Source of the DNA: Actinomycetes bacterium | GTDB lineage: Bacteria > Actinomycetota > Acidimicrobiia > Acidimicrobiales > RAAP-2 | Assembly: GCA_021779735.1 (NCBI GenBank) | Contig: JAJYAC010000001.1 | Span: 1 to 64,000, forward strand | DNA: 64,000 nt | Direction of reading: 5' to 3' | Shown here: positions 1 through 6,478 of the stretch, one piece after another | Layout of the letters: each line of letters begins with the position of its first letter | Position numbering within the stretch: the first letter of the stretch is position 1 | Program-made: the position numbers and the translations under genes | The notes under the pieces: model-generated | Databases searched by the model: none | Seen by the model: the letters and a program-made list of their open reading frames with translations, nothing else | Told to the model about the DNA's origin: nothing

Positions 1-52
1 CCTCGGCGAGCTTCCTGATCACCTGCTCGGGGGTGTGATGCCGCTGCTTCAT
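1..52 (-). CDS. IS3-family transposase OrfA, N-terminal 17 residues (runs off the window)
   Basis: The minus strand reads MKQRHHTPEQVIRKLAE from an ATG at 52-50. This matches the usual opening of IS3-family OrfA proteins, small helix-turn-helix subunits that bind the element's ends and are fused to the DDE transposase by frameshifting. A strong Shine-Dalgarno (AGGAGG, complement of 58-63) lies five bases upstream of the ATG. Only the first 17 codons are inside the window, so completeness and the IS group cannot be judged. Confidence 0.7.
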   Translation of the reverse strand, partial: MKQRHHTPEQVIRKLAE

Positions 53-123
53 GCTGTCCTCCTGGCTCCATTCTGGAGCATCGGGACTCTCAGTCGCGCT
101 GGATCATTTCAGAGGGGACCCCG
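1..123 (-). mobile_element. End of an IS3-family insertion sequence
   Basis: The window opens inside an insertion sequence read on the minus strand. What is visible is the start of its transposase gene and about 70 bases of untranslated end sequence, which stops where the reading frame of a secreted protein is broken near 120-125. The exact end cannot be fixed without the other terminus. The IS3 assignment rests only on the transposase N-terminus. Confidence 0.6.
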
Positions 124-303
124 CAACCACACACAAGTTCTCGCATTCTGTACCGATGCAAAAATAGTTCTCGAGCCGCCCAAAGAACTGATATTGATAA
201 TGCTCGGTGTGGACGGCGTGTTCGATGCACCCGCAGAGATGAAGGTCAATCCGGCGACGCTAATGACTGCGCAGACGACGACACGAGCGATGCGAGTTCT
301 CAT
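109..303 (-). pseudogene. Secreted Ig-like-repeat protein truncated by the insertion sequence
   Basis: An ATG at 303-301 behind a good Shine-Dalgarno (GGGGAGGGGG) opens a frame that begins with a clear signal peptide: Arg near the N-terminus, a hydrophobic stretch VVVCAVISVAGLTFISAGAS, then a small-residue cleavage region. It continues with SSLGGSRTIFASVQNARTCVW, which resembles the start of the repeats found in large secreted actinobacterial proteins (Gly-Gly, then ASV.NA..C). After this Trp the frame enters the insertion sequence and stops within a few codons, leaving 64 residues. I infer a larger exported protein cut by transposition; the remainder would lie beyond the other end of the IS, outside the window. 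Confidence 0.6.
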
Positions 304-566
304 GGAACCCCCTCCCCAGGTTGATGGTACATCTTCAACTATTGAGACTGCTGAATTGATTTGGGAACAGGGCGCCGCTGTCGGTTTAGTTGACGTCACG
401 AGCGAACCGCGCGGTTTACACTGCGGCCCGCACAATTCTCCCTAGCCAGTGGCGTCGGACGTGAACCGGCTCCGATCCACTCGTCAAAGGGTCGGCCGCT
501 TCGTCGGCGTATCATGCGATCGAGAAATTCTCGGCGCCCTGGAGCGCGATCGTGAAGGGAGATACG

Positions 567-1076
567 GTGGCCGAAGAAACCCTTTTGACACCTGCGTCCG
601 CTTCCCCGGTCGCGGTTCGCGAGCTCGTTGCCCCGGCTCGAATCGAGATCGAGAGACTCGCGGTGATCTTCGACCACTATCGCGTCCACTATGGTAAGGC
701 CGCCGACCCGTCGCGCACGGCCAGTTGGTTAGCATCGCACCTTGCGGGTGGAATTACTGCCTTCGTCGCCCACGACGACGGCGAGTTCATCGGCTTTGCC
801 CTCGTGATGGACGTTCCCGCTTCACAGCGACTAGGCCACTTCTGGCAGATCAGAGACCTCTTCGTAGTGCCAACCCAGCGACGCACTGGCGTTGGACGGT
901 CTCTTCTCGAGTTCATCCGCGCTGCGGCGATCAGCGCGGGTGCGTCGCGCTTGGCCCTACAGACCGAAACCGACAACACGTCCGCCCTACGTCTGTACGA
1001 AGGACTCGGCTTCACGAGTGTTGATGGATACCGCTCGCTGAGTTTGCCACTCGAGACGCGCGGACAGGAGAGCTAG
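567..1076 (+). CDS. GNAT-family N-acetyltransferase
   Basis: A GCN5-related acetyltransferase of about 169 residues. The acetyl-CoA site is visible as IRDLFVVPTQRRTGVGRSLL (beta-4 strand followed by the Q/RxxGxG/A loop) and the C-terminal part as ALRLYEGLGF, the usual motif B with its Tyr. The substrate is not predictable. I prefer the GTG at 567, which lies five bases after AAGGGAG; a GTG at 552 is the in-frame alternative. The gene points towards the acyl-CoA dehydrogenase, and before the 3.7-kb element inserted it would have been that gene's convergent neighbour. It has normal chromosomal base composition, unlike the element to its right. Confidence 0.85.
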   Translation: MAEETLLTPASASPVAVRELVAPARIEIERLAVIFDHYRVHYGKAADPSRTASWLASHLAGGITAFVAHDDGEFIGFALVMDVPASQRLGHFWQIRDLFVVPTQRRTGVGRSLLEFIRAAAISAGASRLALQTETDNTSALRLYEGLGFTSVDGYRSLSLPLETRGQES

Positions 1077-1157
1077 CCCCGATGGCGAGCTCGACGATTC
1101 TGACCCAGACGGAACCAATAACAGCACGGATCACTACCCCATCTCTGGAGGCGCCGT

Positions 1158-1229
1158 CCTAATTGAGCAGGTGCTTTGCCACCACGACGCGCTGAATATG
1201 GTTGGTGCCCTCGTAGATCTGGGTGTTCT
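1158..1229 (-). repeat. Left attachment site: partial copy of an acyl-CoA dehydrogenase 3' end
   Basis: This stretch is an imperfect direct copy of 4828-4899, the last codons of the acyl-CoA dehydrogenase gene: 67 of 72 bases match, including an unbroken 32-base identity at 1163-1194 / 4833-4864. On the minus strand it reads QIYEGTNHIQRVVVAKHLLN then TAG, against QIYEGTNQIQRVVVAKHLLK in the intact gene. Upstream codons show no further similarity. The simplest reading is attL of an element whose integrase gene lies next to the other copy. Differences outside the 32-base core are mostly at third codon positions. Confidence 0.8.
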
Positions 1230-1319
1230 GGCCAAACAGTCCACCGCGTCCATAAAGCCTTTATTTGTAAGGAGATTCGTCCACCTTGTTCGCCCCGACA
1301 AGGGTGTTTCCACCGATTA

Positions 1320-1340
1320 GTAGGGATGAAGTAGGGATGA
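1320..1340 (+). repeat. Left tandem repeat, probable integrase arm-type site
   Basis: Two tandem copies of GTAGGGATGAA, the second lacking its last base. The same 21 bases recur in the same orientation at 4762-4782 near the other end of the element. Position just inside the core, tandem organisation and occurrence at both ends suggest binding by the N-terminal arm-binding domain of the integrase. This is inferred from position only. Confidence 0.65.
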
Positions 1341-1522
1341 CCAACCCTGGCGTACGGGTGCGTGTCGGAGGCCCGACGTGACAGTTCTGCAACGCCGCAC
1401 TGGCGATTGCGCGATCTGACCTAGATGGTCTCGCAGGGCTGGCAAAACGGAAGTGCGACCTTCGACCGGCAGCTTACTGAAAAGAACATCACGAGTTCTC
1501 CAGGCGTATTATCTTCGGGAAG

Positions 1523-2011
1523 ATGAGTGAGAATCGCGGTGTGTGGTTGGCTATAGGACTGGCAATGATGTCGCTCGCAGCCAGCGGGTGGGCCACGGCC
1601 GCTCTTGCAAGTAAGAGAACATCTGAGTATCGACTTGCAACTTCTGTGCTCGGCGCTATTGGAATTCTTGGTTTCACATTGTTTGTTTCCGTATTTCTAC
1701 TCGTGTTGAGAGCAAATAGTCTCAAGAGGAAACTTGTGCATTTCAAACACCAGTACACACAACTTCAGAGGGAGAGCTTCGAAATCTCTCAGAATGATGT
1801 CGAAGCCATAGATGGGCTATTAAAGAAGGTGCAGTATCTCAGTTCCGAGGTCCGGAGGTACCTTGCTCGGAGAAGTAATGACACCCTCTTACACTTCTCG
1901 ATTGACTCTGAGTACGAGGATGTGGCATACATCGAGGGTACTTTTCCGATTGGACGGGCACGAACCGAAATTAGTCTTCGGTTGAAGCGGCTTACAGAAT
2001 TGACAAGTTAA
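1523..2011 (+). CDS. Two-helix membrane protein with coiled-coil tail, unknown function (element cargo)
   Basis: A 162-residue protein that I do not recognise. It has two hydrophobic segments, about residues 8-30 (VWLAIGLAMMSLAASGWATA) and 40-63 (VLGAIGILGFTLFVSVFLLVL), followed by a charged, probably coiled-coil region (about 66-115) and a short C-terminal domain with an acidic patch (SEYEDVAYIEG). Predicted topology is a hairpin in the membrane with a long cytoplasmic tail. Base composition is clearly lower in GC than the chromosomal neighbours, in line with transfer. GGGAAG directly before the ATG is a poor ribosome site. It is one of two cargo genes and converges on the other. Confidence 0.65.
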   Translation: MSENRGVWLAIGLAMMSLAASGWATAALASKRTSEYRLATSVLGAIGILGFTLFVSVFLLVLRANSLKRKLVHFKHQYTQLQRESFEISQNDVEAIDGLLKKVQYLSSEVRRYLARRSNDTLLHFSIDSEYEDVAYIEGTFPIGRARTEISLRLKRLTELTS

Positions 2012-2084
2012 GAAGTCAGGTTGCCGCAACAAGAATTTTGGGATTTGAGCTTTGCTAACGCCCGGGGCCCGGCTCGACAGCTCT

Positions 2085-2100
2085 GCCAGTATGCACTGGC
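2085..2100. other. Perfect stem-loop in the spacer between the two cargo genes
   Basis: GCCAGT-ATGC-ACTGGC, nested in a longer imperfect pairing of GGCTC (about 2071) with GAGCC (about 2106). It lies about 75 bases past the stop of the membrane-protein gene and before the convergent cargo gene, so it may act as a transcription end. There is no T-run. Confidence 0.4.
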
Positions 2101-2259
2101 GGCTTGAGCCAGATGCGTACTAGTTGGTGTAGGAGGCACGAACTGAAGGTCTTACCAGCGCGCATTGCTAACTCGCCTGATGCATGGTTTCCGGCATCTG
2201 TTAGTCGGTGTTCACAATCTGCGGACAGAAATGCACACTTTAGAACCTATCTCATTCCT

Positions 2260-3030
2260 CTAAGTAAGTCCGTTCGCGATCAGTTGATCAAGATCATTCT
2301 TCCAATGGGAAATCATGTCTATTGAATTACCTTGAACCGTAAATGTTTTGTAACTTGGATCGTCAATTCCTGCTGTCATTGTATAGGAAGTAGGATCAAT
2401 ATAAGGGGTCTTGATTACTTCATACGGAATGAGAAGTCGGTGGTGGGTGGAATCGAATACGAACTCGACTCCTCGGTCTAATAAGCAGACCGTCGACGCA
2501 ACCAAAATTTCACCAGCTAAATTCACGACCGTAGCACGAAACTCGAGTGCACGGAAATATTGATTCTCTTGATTCAGAATCATAATTGCCGCGTTCCGTT
2601 TTCGATCTTGGGCATCGTAACTGGCACGTTGCGTCACGCGATTTTCCCGATCAACTGGATTGAGCTGGCTTTCATATTCATCAATTTGCTCGGCGATAAC
2701 CTCGGCGAGTGGACGATGACTTCGATTCGTGTGAACCTGGCACTTATGACCGCTTAGCTGGCGCCAGTGGATAAAGTTATCTTGAAATGAGCATTCCAGA
2801 ACATCGCTCCATTCGTAGCGACGTTGTAATCCGTAAGAGTGAATGTAAAGGGCTGCATTGGTAGCGATTAGATCAATTCGCCTGGCCCTTGGTGGAAGCG
2901 GCGTTGGAAAGTCCAGGGGCAGGATGAGATATAGAGGGTCGCCTATATCAAATTCAAGGATCGTCTCCGTTGGGGAAACCTGTAGGCGAGTTGCTGCGCG
3001 CCTGAATGCATTTCTCTCAAGCCAGTTCAT
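2260..3030 (-). CDS. Hypothetical 256-residue cytoplasmic protein (element cargo)
   Basis: I do not recognise this protein. It is soluble and rich in aromatic and charged residues. The N-terminal half alternates predicted beta-strands (ILEFDIGDPLYLILPLDF; RIDLIATNAALYIHS; RRYEWSDVLECSFQDN), a pattern that would suit a PH-like or similar small beta domain, but this is only an impression. A helical charged segment (about 110-150) follows, then a second beta-rich part containing FVFDSTHHRLLIPYEVIKT. The ATG at 3030 has no obvious Shine-Dalgarno; TAGCAT at about 3064-3069 on the minus strand is a possible -10. Low GC and odd codon use match the other cargo gene. With no paralogue nearby, any function (for instance defence or exclusion) would be speculation. 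Confidence 0.65.
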   Translation of the reverse strand: MNWLERNAFRRAATRLQVSPTETILEFDIGDPLYLILPLDFPTPLPPRARRIDLIATNAALYIHSYGLQRRYEWSDVLECSFQDNFIHWRQLSGHKCQVHTNRSHRPLAEVIAEQIDEYESQLNPVDRENRVTQRASYDAQDRKRNAAIMILNQENQYFRALEFRATVVNLAGEILVASTVCLLDRGVEFVFDSTHHRLLIPYEVIKTPYIDPTSYTMTAGIDDPSYKTFTVQGNSIDMISHWKNDLDQLIANGLT

Positions 3031-3359
3031 ACGTTTTGGTCAATGGTCGGACCCATAGGTGGATGCTAATCGATTGGACGCCCCATAGTCCATTGACGAC
3101 TACTTGATAGATGTACAGAAGGGTTCATCAGATTCGTCTCCCGGATGACCATGCTGAGTCAGGCGCCCCTGCCCGGGGCCGACGAGCGCGCAGCGCTCCG
3201 GCGGCCCAGCGGGCTCGCTGGATGATCTTCAAAATCGTTGAAAATTGGGGTGTTTCAAAGAGACTTGGAATCTCGCTCCAAGTTGTCGTTCGAAAATGGC
3301 TGAAAAGAGTGGCTACTTCTATAGAGGGCGAGTTTTTCGACACCCGTAGAAGGAGATCC
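3031..3359. other. Intergenic control region between cargo gene and excisionase
   Basis: No gene is supported. The divergent promoters of the 256-residue cargo gene and the excisionase gene should be here. A perfect inverted repeat ACTTGGA-7 nt-TCCAAGT at 3263-3283 and a GC-rich one (GCCCC/GGGGC, 3165-3179) are visible. The first lies in AT-rich DNA about 80 bases upstream of the excisionase start and is a candidate operator. Confidence 0.45.
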
Positions 3360-3620
3360 ATGAGCGCAGTGTCTGTCACGAAATCCGTCGATGTCGCCGT
3401 GTCACGTCACCCAGCTGCGGGGCACTCAGGCAGAACCGAGCCGCTTCCACGGATGCTCGTGAGCGTGACCGAGGCCGCTCGGTCCCTCGGCGTGTCCCGC
3501 TCCTTCGCGTACGAACTGGTCGCCGCGGGAGTCCTGAGATCGATCCGGCTCGGCCGGCGCGTCCTGATACCGGTCTCGGCGCTAGAGAATCTCCTCGCCA
3601 CCGGCGACGTCGAGCTCTGA
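3360..3620 (+). CDS. Excisionase-like helix-turn-helix protein
   Basis: An 86-residue protein whose C-terminal half is a MerR/excisionase-type winged helix: LVSVTEAARSLGVSRSFAYE (recognition helix), then LVAAGVLRSIRLGRRVLIPVSALENLL, the typical wing with the conserved RRVLIP. Proteins of this type either direct excision by bending attachment-site DNA or regulate the element. The ATG at 3360 is behind an excellent AGAAGGAGATCC ribosome site; longer in-frame extensions lack one. It runs towards the integrase gene and their 3' ends overlap by 39 bases on opposite strands, so expression of one could interfere with the other. Confidence 0.8.
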   Translation: MSAVSVTKSVDVAVSRHPAAGHSGRTEPLPRMLVSVTEAARSLGVSRSFAYELVAAGVLRSIRLGRRVLIPVSALENLLATGDVEL

Positions 3621-4751
3621 GTCAGTGGGCTTCATCTCGGGCGCATCGAGTACCGATCCGAGAGCGGCGGCGATCGGTGCGTCAGTCGAGTCGACGGCGT
3701 GGGCGTACGTGCGCAACGTCATCGAGGGGTTCGCGTGCCCCAGGCGATTGGCGACGGTGCGGATGTCGTGGCCTCGAGCGATCGAGATCGTCGCCGACCA
3801 GTGGCGCAGATCGTGCAGTCGCCACCGGGCTGCCACGCCGGCGTGATCGCGCGACCTGCGCCACCATGCGGTGAGACGCTCCGGATTCACCGGTGTCTCT
3901 CCGGAAGACAGGATCCACGGGCCGAAGGCGCTGAAGTTGGTTCGCAACTCATCGAGCAGCGTGAGCGTCGTCGCGTCAAGTGAGATCACGCGTCGATTCG
4001 CGGTCTTGGTCGGATCGTCACGCAATGTTGGACCACTAGCGCCACTTCGAATGATGGCAATGCTCGAATCGATCGTCAGGCGCCCATCAACGAGGTCGAT
4101 CCAGCGCAACGCGGCCAGCTCGGACCGGCGTGCGCCGGTCACCGCAGCCAGGCGCAGTGCCACCGCGGCCTGAGGCTCGATCGTTCCGTCGGCCACGAGA
4201 GTCGCCGCGCTCTCGAGCACGCGGCGCACCTCCTCGACGCTGAGGGTTCCGCGAGGCTCACTCTTTCGTCGTCCGAGTCGCGCGACCGCGACCACGTTGG
4301 TCAACAGCCATCCCCAGCGCACCGCCAGCGTGATCGCCGCGCGCAGCACGGTGTGCTGATTCTTGATGGACCCCTCGCCCACCCCTCGGCCGGCCAGCCG
4401 TGCGTGCCACCGGTCGACCTCGACCGCGCTGAGTCGCGACAGGGGCAGCGCGGCGATGCGATCCGACTGCACCAGTCGGATCCGACTCCTCTGGTCACGT
4501 TCGGTCGACGGGGCCCAGGTGGGTCCCTCGGTCTCGGCCCACAGGTCGAGCATCTCGGCAACCGAGAGGCGTCGCGCGGCGACCGTAGAGGGCTTCAGGG
4601 TCATCTCCGCGGCGACGCGCTGGGCGTCTCTCCTCGTTCCGCGCACCGTCCTACTGACCTGAACCGGCCGGCCCTTCTCGTCCTTGCCCGCGAAGCCGCG
4701 CACCTCCCAGACGCCCGGCCGTCGTTCTCGTATCGTCGCCACGCATCCCAA
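3582..4751 (-). CDS. int: Tyrosine recombinase (site-specific integrase)
   Basis: A 389-residue phage-type integrase with all catalytic residues: Arg208 in TGARRSELAALRW, Lys249 in TKTANRR, His313 and Arg316 in HDLRHWSAT, His339 in LGHANPSMT, and nucleophile Tyr349 in RTYAHA. The N-terminal 55 residues (MGCVATIRERRPGVWEVRGF...) form the AP2-like arm-binding domain and residues 60-165 the SAM-like core-binding domain, so it should recognise arm-type as well as core sites. The 4751 start is a TTG; a GTG at 4742 is equally possible. The gene starts 11 bases from the right tandem repeat, so integrase bound there could repress its own promoter. It most likely catalyses integration at the neighbouring acyl-CoA dehydrogenase 3' end. 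Confidence 0.95.
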   Translation of the reverse strand: MGCVATIRERRPGVWEVRGFAGKDEKGRPVQVSRTVRGTRRDAQRVAAEMTLKPSTVAARRLSVAEMLDLWAETEGPTWAPSTERDQRSRIRLVQSDRIAALPLSRLSAVEVDRWHARLAGRGVGEGSIKNQHTVLRAAITLAVRWGWLLTNVVAVARLGRRKSEPRGTLSVEEVRRVLESAATLVADGTIEPQAAVALRLAAVTGARRSELAALRWIDLVDGRLTIDSSIAIIRSGASGPTLRDDPTKTANRRVISLDATTLTLLDELRTNFSAFGPWILSSGETPVNPERLTAWWRRSRDHAGVAARWRLHDLRHWSATISIARGHDIRTVANRLGHANPSMTLRTYAHAVDSTDAPIAAALGSVLDAPEMKPTDSELDVAGGEEIL

Positions 4752-4761
4752 CGGTCGCGCG

Positions 4762-4782
4762 GTAGGGATGAAGTAGGGATGA
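4762..4782 (+). repeat. Right tandem repeat, probable integrase arm-type site
   Basis: Exact second copy of the 21 bases at 1320-1340 (GTAGGGATGAA twice in tandem). It lies between the integrase start and the right core repeat, about 50 bases inside the element. Confidence 0.65.
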
Positions 4783-4827
4783 AATGCGAAAAATCGCGAA
4801 AAGTCGTCGCGACGCGGAAAGAAAAAC

Positions 4828-4899
4828 CCTACTTGAGCAGGTGCTTTGCCACCACGACGCGCTGGATCTGGTTGGTCCCCTCGTAGATCTGGGTGATCT
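4828..4899 (-). repeat. Right attachment site within the acyl-CoA dehydrogenase 3' end
   Basis: This is the partner of 1158-1229 (67 of 72 bases shared, 32 identical in a row at 4833-4864). It contains the stop codon and last 23 codons of the dehydrogenase, including its catalytic YEGT motif. It is interpreted as attR; the codons left of the crossover would be supplied by the element. Confidence 0.8.
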
Positions 4900-5974
4900 T
4901 CGCGTCGCGCATGAAGCGCTCGACCGGAAAGTCCTTCGTGAACCCGTAGCCGCCGAGCAGCTGCACCGCGTCGGTGGCGACACTCATGGCGGTGTCCGAC
5001 GCAAAGGACTTGGCGGCCGCGCCCAGGTAGGAGAGGTCCTTATCGGGATCGCCCGCGTCGATCGTGGCACAGGCTCGGTAGACGAGTGCGCGGGCGGCTT
5101 CGGTGCGAATTGCCATGTCGGCCAACATGAAACGCAGACCCTGGAGCTCGCTGATGGGCGCACCGAACGCCTTGCGTCCCTTCATGTACTGACCCGCGTA
5201 GTCAACTGAGGCCTGGGCGATGCCCACCGCCTGGGCGCCAATCGTCGGTCGCGAACGATCGAGCGTATGCATGGCAATGAGAAAGCCCTGTCCCTCTTCG
5301 CCAATGCGGTGCGAGAGCGGCACGCGGACGTTGTCAAAGACGACTTCGCCCGTGGGCGAGGCGCGAAGTCCGAGCTTGTCCTCGTGCTTGGGGAAACTCA
5401 CTCCGGGCCAGTCCTTCTCGACGAGAAAGCACGTGATGCCGTGGCTCTTCGCGGTGGGGTCGGTCGAGGCGAACACGGTGTACGTCTGAGACACTCCGGC
5501 GTTCGTGATCCAGTACTTCGAACCGTTGAGCACGTACTCGTCGCCGTCGCGCACGGCGCGAGTGCGCATCGCGGCCACGTCGCTGCCGGCGTCGGCTTCG
5601 GAGAGGCAGTAGCTCGCCTGGATCTCACCGGTGGCGATGCGCGGAAGGTAACGCTGTTTGATCTCCTCGGAGGCGAAGTTCATGATCGGCAACATGCCGA
5701 GCTTGGAGATCAACATCGTCACCGACGTCGAGGCGCAGCCCCGTGCGAGCTCTTCAGCCATGATCGCCTGGGTGACCATGTCGGCGCCCGCGCCACCGTA
5801 GGCCGCGGGCACCGCGAGTGAGGGCAGTTCCATCTCGAGACAGGCGTCGAAACTGTCCTGGGGAAAGACTTGCTCGCGGTCGTAGCGCGCGGCGTGGGGG
5901 GCGACGCGCGCGTCCACGAAGTCGTGCATCACTCCTTGAAAGGCTCGTTGCTCGTCGTTGAGAAAGAAGCTCAT
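4829..5974 (-). CDS. Acyl-CoA dehydrogenase (FAD)
   Basis: A 381-residue flavoenzyme that oxidises an acyl-CoA to the trans-2-enoyl-CoA and passes electrons to electron-transfer flavoprotein. The family pattern is complete: substrate/FAD motif YCLSEADAGSDVAAMRTRA, WITNAG, the C-terminal helix signature QLLGGYGFTKDFPVERFMRDAK, and the catalytic base Glu365 in QIYEGTNQIQR, as in short-chain and butyryl-CoA dehydrogenases. The start has GAGGAA upstream of the ATG. Its last codons double as the attachment site of the adjacent integrative element without loss of the reading frame. Chain length and sequence suggest a short-chain or branched-chain substrate, which would suit the neighbouring branched-chain amino acid genes, but this is inference. 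Confidence 0.93.
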   Translation of the reverse strand: MSFFLNDEQRAFQGVMHDFVDARVAPHAARYDREQVFPQDSFDACLEMELPSLAVPAAYGGAGADMVTQAIMAEELARGCASTSVTMLISKLGMLPIMNFASEEIKQRYLPRIATGEIQASYCLSEADAGSDVAAMRTRAVRDGDEYVLNGSKYWITNAGVSQTYTVFASTDPTAKSHGITCFLVEKDWPGVSFPKHEDKLGLRASPTGEVVFDNVRVPLSHRIGEEGQGFLIAMHTLDRSRPTIGAQAVGIAQASVDYAGQYMKGRKAFGAPISELQGLRFMLADMAIRTEAARALVYRACATIDAGDPDKDLSYLGAAAKSFASDTAMSVATDAVQLLGGYGFTKDFPVERFMRDAKITQIYEGTNQIQRVVVAKHLLK

Positions 5975-5988
5975 GGTTCCTCGCTGCT

Positions 5989-6453
5989 CTAGTGGCGGGT
6001 GATGACGTCGCGCGGACGCAGTTCGTCTTCACTCACCGAATCGACGAAGCGGCGCTGGGCGACGTAGCTGTGCGCGAGACCTGCGAAGGGCGCGGCCAGC
6101 GCGTGAGAGACCGTCCCGGCGAGGCCGAAGTGGGCGAGCACGAGAGTGACGTCGTCGCGGGTGGGTGCGCGTCCCACGAGGCTCGCGCGCTTGGCCGCCA
6201 CGAGGGCGACGCCCACGACGACGTCGTGGCGGTCGTGCTCGTGCGCGAAGTCGAGGTGACCCACCTCGCGCGCGGCCAGACCCAGTGCGTAGCCCGCGTC
6301 GGGGGCCGGCGTGCCGCGGTTCGCGCCCGCTGTCGGACGCGCCGAGCGCACGAGACCGGCCTTTCGTGGGCGGGAGTACTCGGCCGGGGGCGTGGCCATC
6401 GAGGGCCGCACCTCACCGACGGCCGAAACCGGGACAAAGGTAGGTTGTGTCAC
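5989..6453 (-). CDS. Conserved-looking hypothetical protein
   Basis: A 154-residue protein of unknown function. The N-terminal third is Pro/Ala-rich and probably disordered; the rest is Ala/His-rich and likely helical (HEHDRHDVVVGVALVAAKRA; VTLVLAHFGLAGTVSHALAA), with no membrane segment. The GTG start at 6453 is supported by a -10 box TAGTGT (6460-6465) six bases upstream, which predicts a leaderless transcript. It lies between ilvE and the acyl-CoA dehydrogenase, 14 bases before the latter, so the two are probably co-transcribed. Confidence 0.65.
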   Translation of the reverse strand: MTQPTFVPVSAVGEVRPSMATPPAEYSRPRKAGLVRSARPTAGANRGTPAPDAGYALGLAAREVGHLDFAHEHDRHDVVVGVALVAAKRASLVGRAPTRDDVTLVLAHFGLAGTVSHALAAPFAGLAHSYVAQRRFVDSVSEDELRPRDVITRH

Positions 6454-6459
6454 CCTTCG

Positions 6460-6465
6460 ACACTA
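6460..6465 (-). promoter_or_regulatory. -10 box TAGTGT, leaderless start
   Basis: Minus-strand TAGTGT followed by six bases and the GTG of the 154-residue protein gene. One of twelve such cases in the window. Confidence 0.5.
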
Positions 6466-6478
6466 CCGCCGCGTCGAA

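Larger units (their letters stand above)
1077..1522. other. Non-coding stretch containing the left attachment site
   Basis: No gene is supported here. From left to right it holds about 80 bases of apparently chromosomal spacer downstream of the acetyltransferase, the partial acyl-CoA dehydrogenase copy (1158-1229), an inverted repeat CCTTGT/ACAAGG around 1288-1308, a tandem 11-base repeat (1320-1340), and AT-richer sequence leading to the first cargo gene of the element. Confidence 0.6.
1163..4864. mobile_element. 3.7-kb integrative element inserted in the 3' end of an acyl-CoA dehydrogenase gene
   Basis: The element is bounded by 32-base identical core repeats (1163-1194 and 4833-4864). It encodes a full-length tyrosine integrase adjacent to the right core, an excisionase-like protein, and two unknown proteins in between. 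Just inside each end lies the same tandem repeat of GTAGGGATGAA (1320-1340 and 4762-4782), the arrangement expected for integrase arm-type sites in the P and P' arms. The dehydrogenase on the right remains intact, so the element restores the C-terminus on integration. No replication, conjugation or capsid gene is seen, so it is either a minimal integrative element, a satellite, or the remnant of something larger. Confidence 0.8.

Noticed and set aside
2058..2112. Integron attC-like site
   Set aside because: The nested stem-loop (GGCTC...GCCAGT/ACTGGC...GAGCC) superficially resembles a folded attC, but the GTTRRRY / RYYYAAC boxes are absent and no integron integrase is near.
2104..2325. A 73-codon plus-strand frame in the element
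   Set aside because: It overlaps the end of the 256-residue cargo gene, has no ribosome site and no recognisable features.
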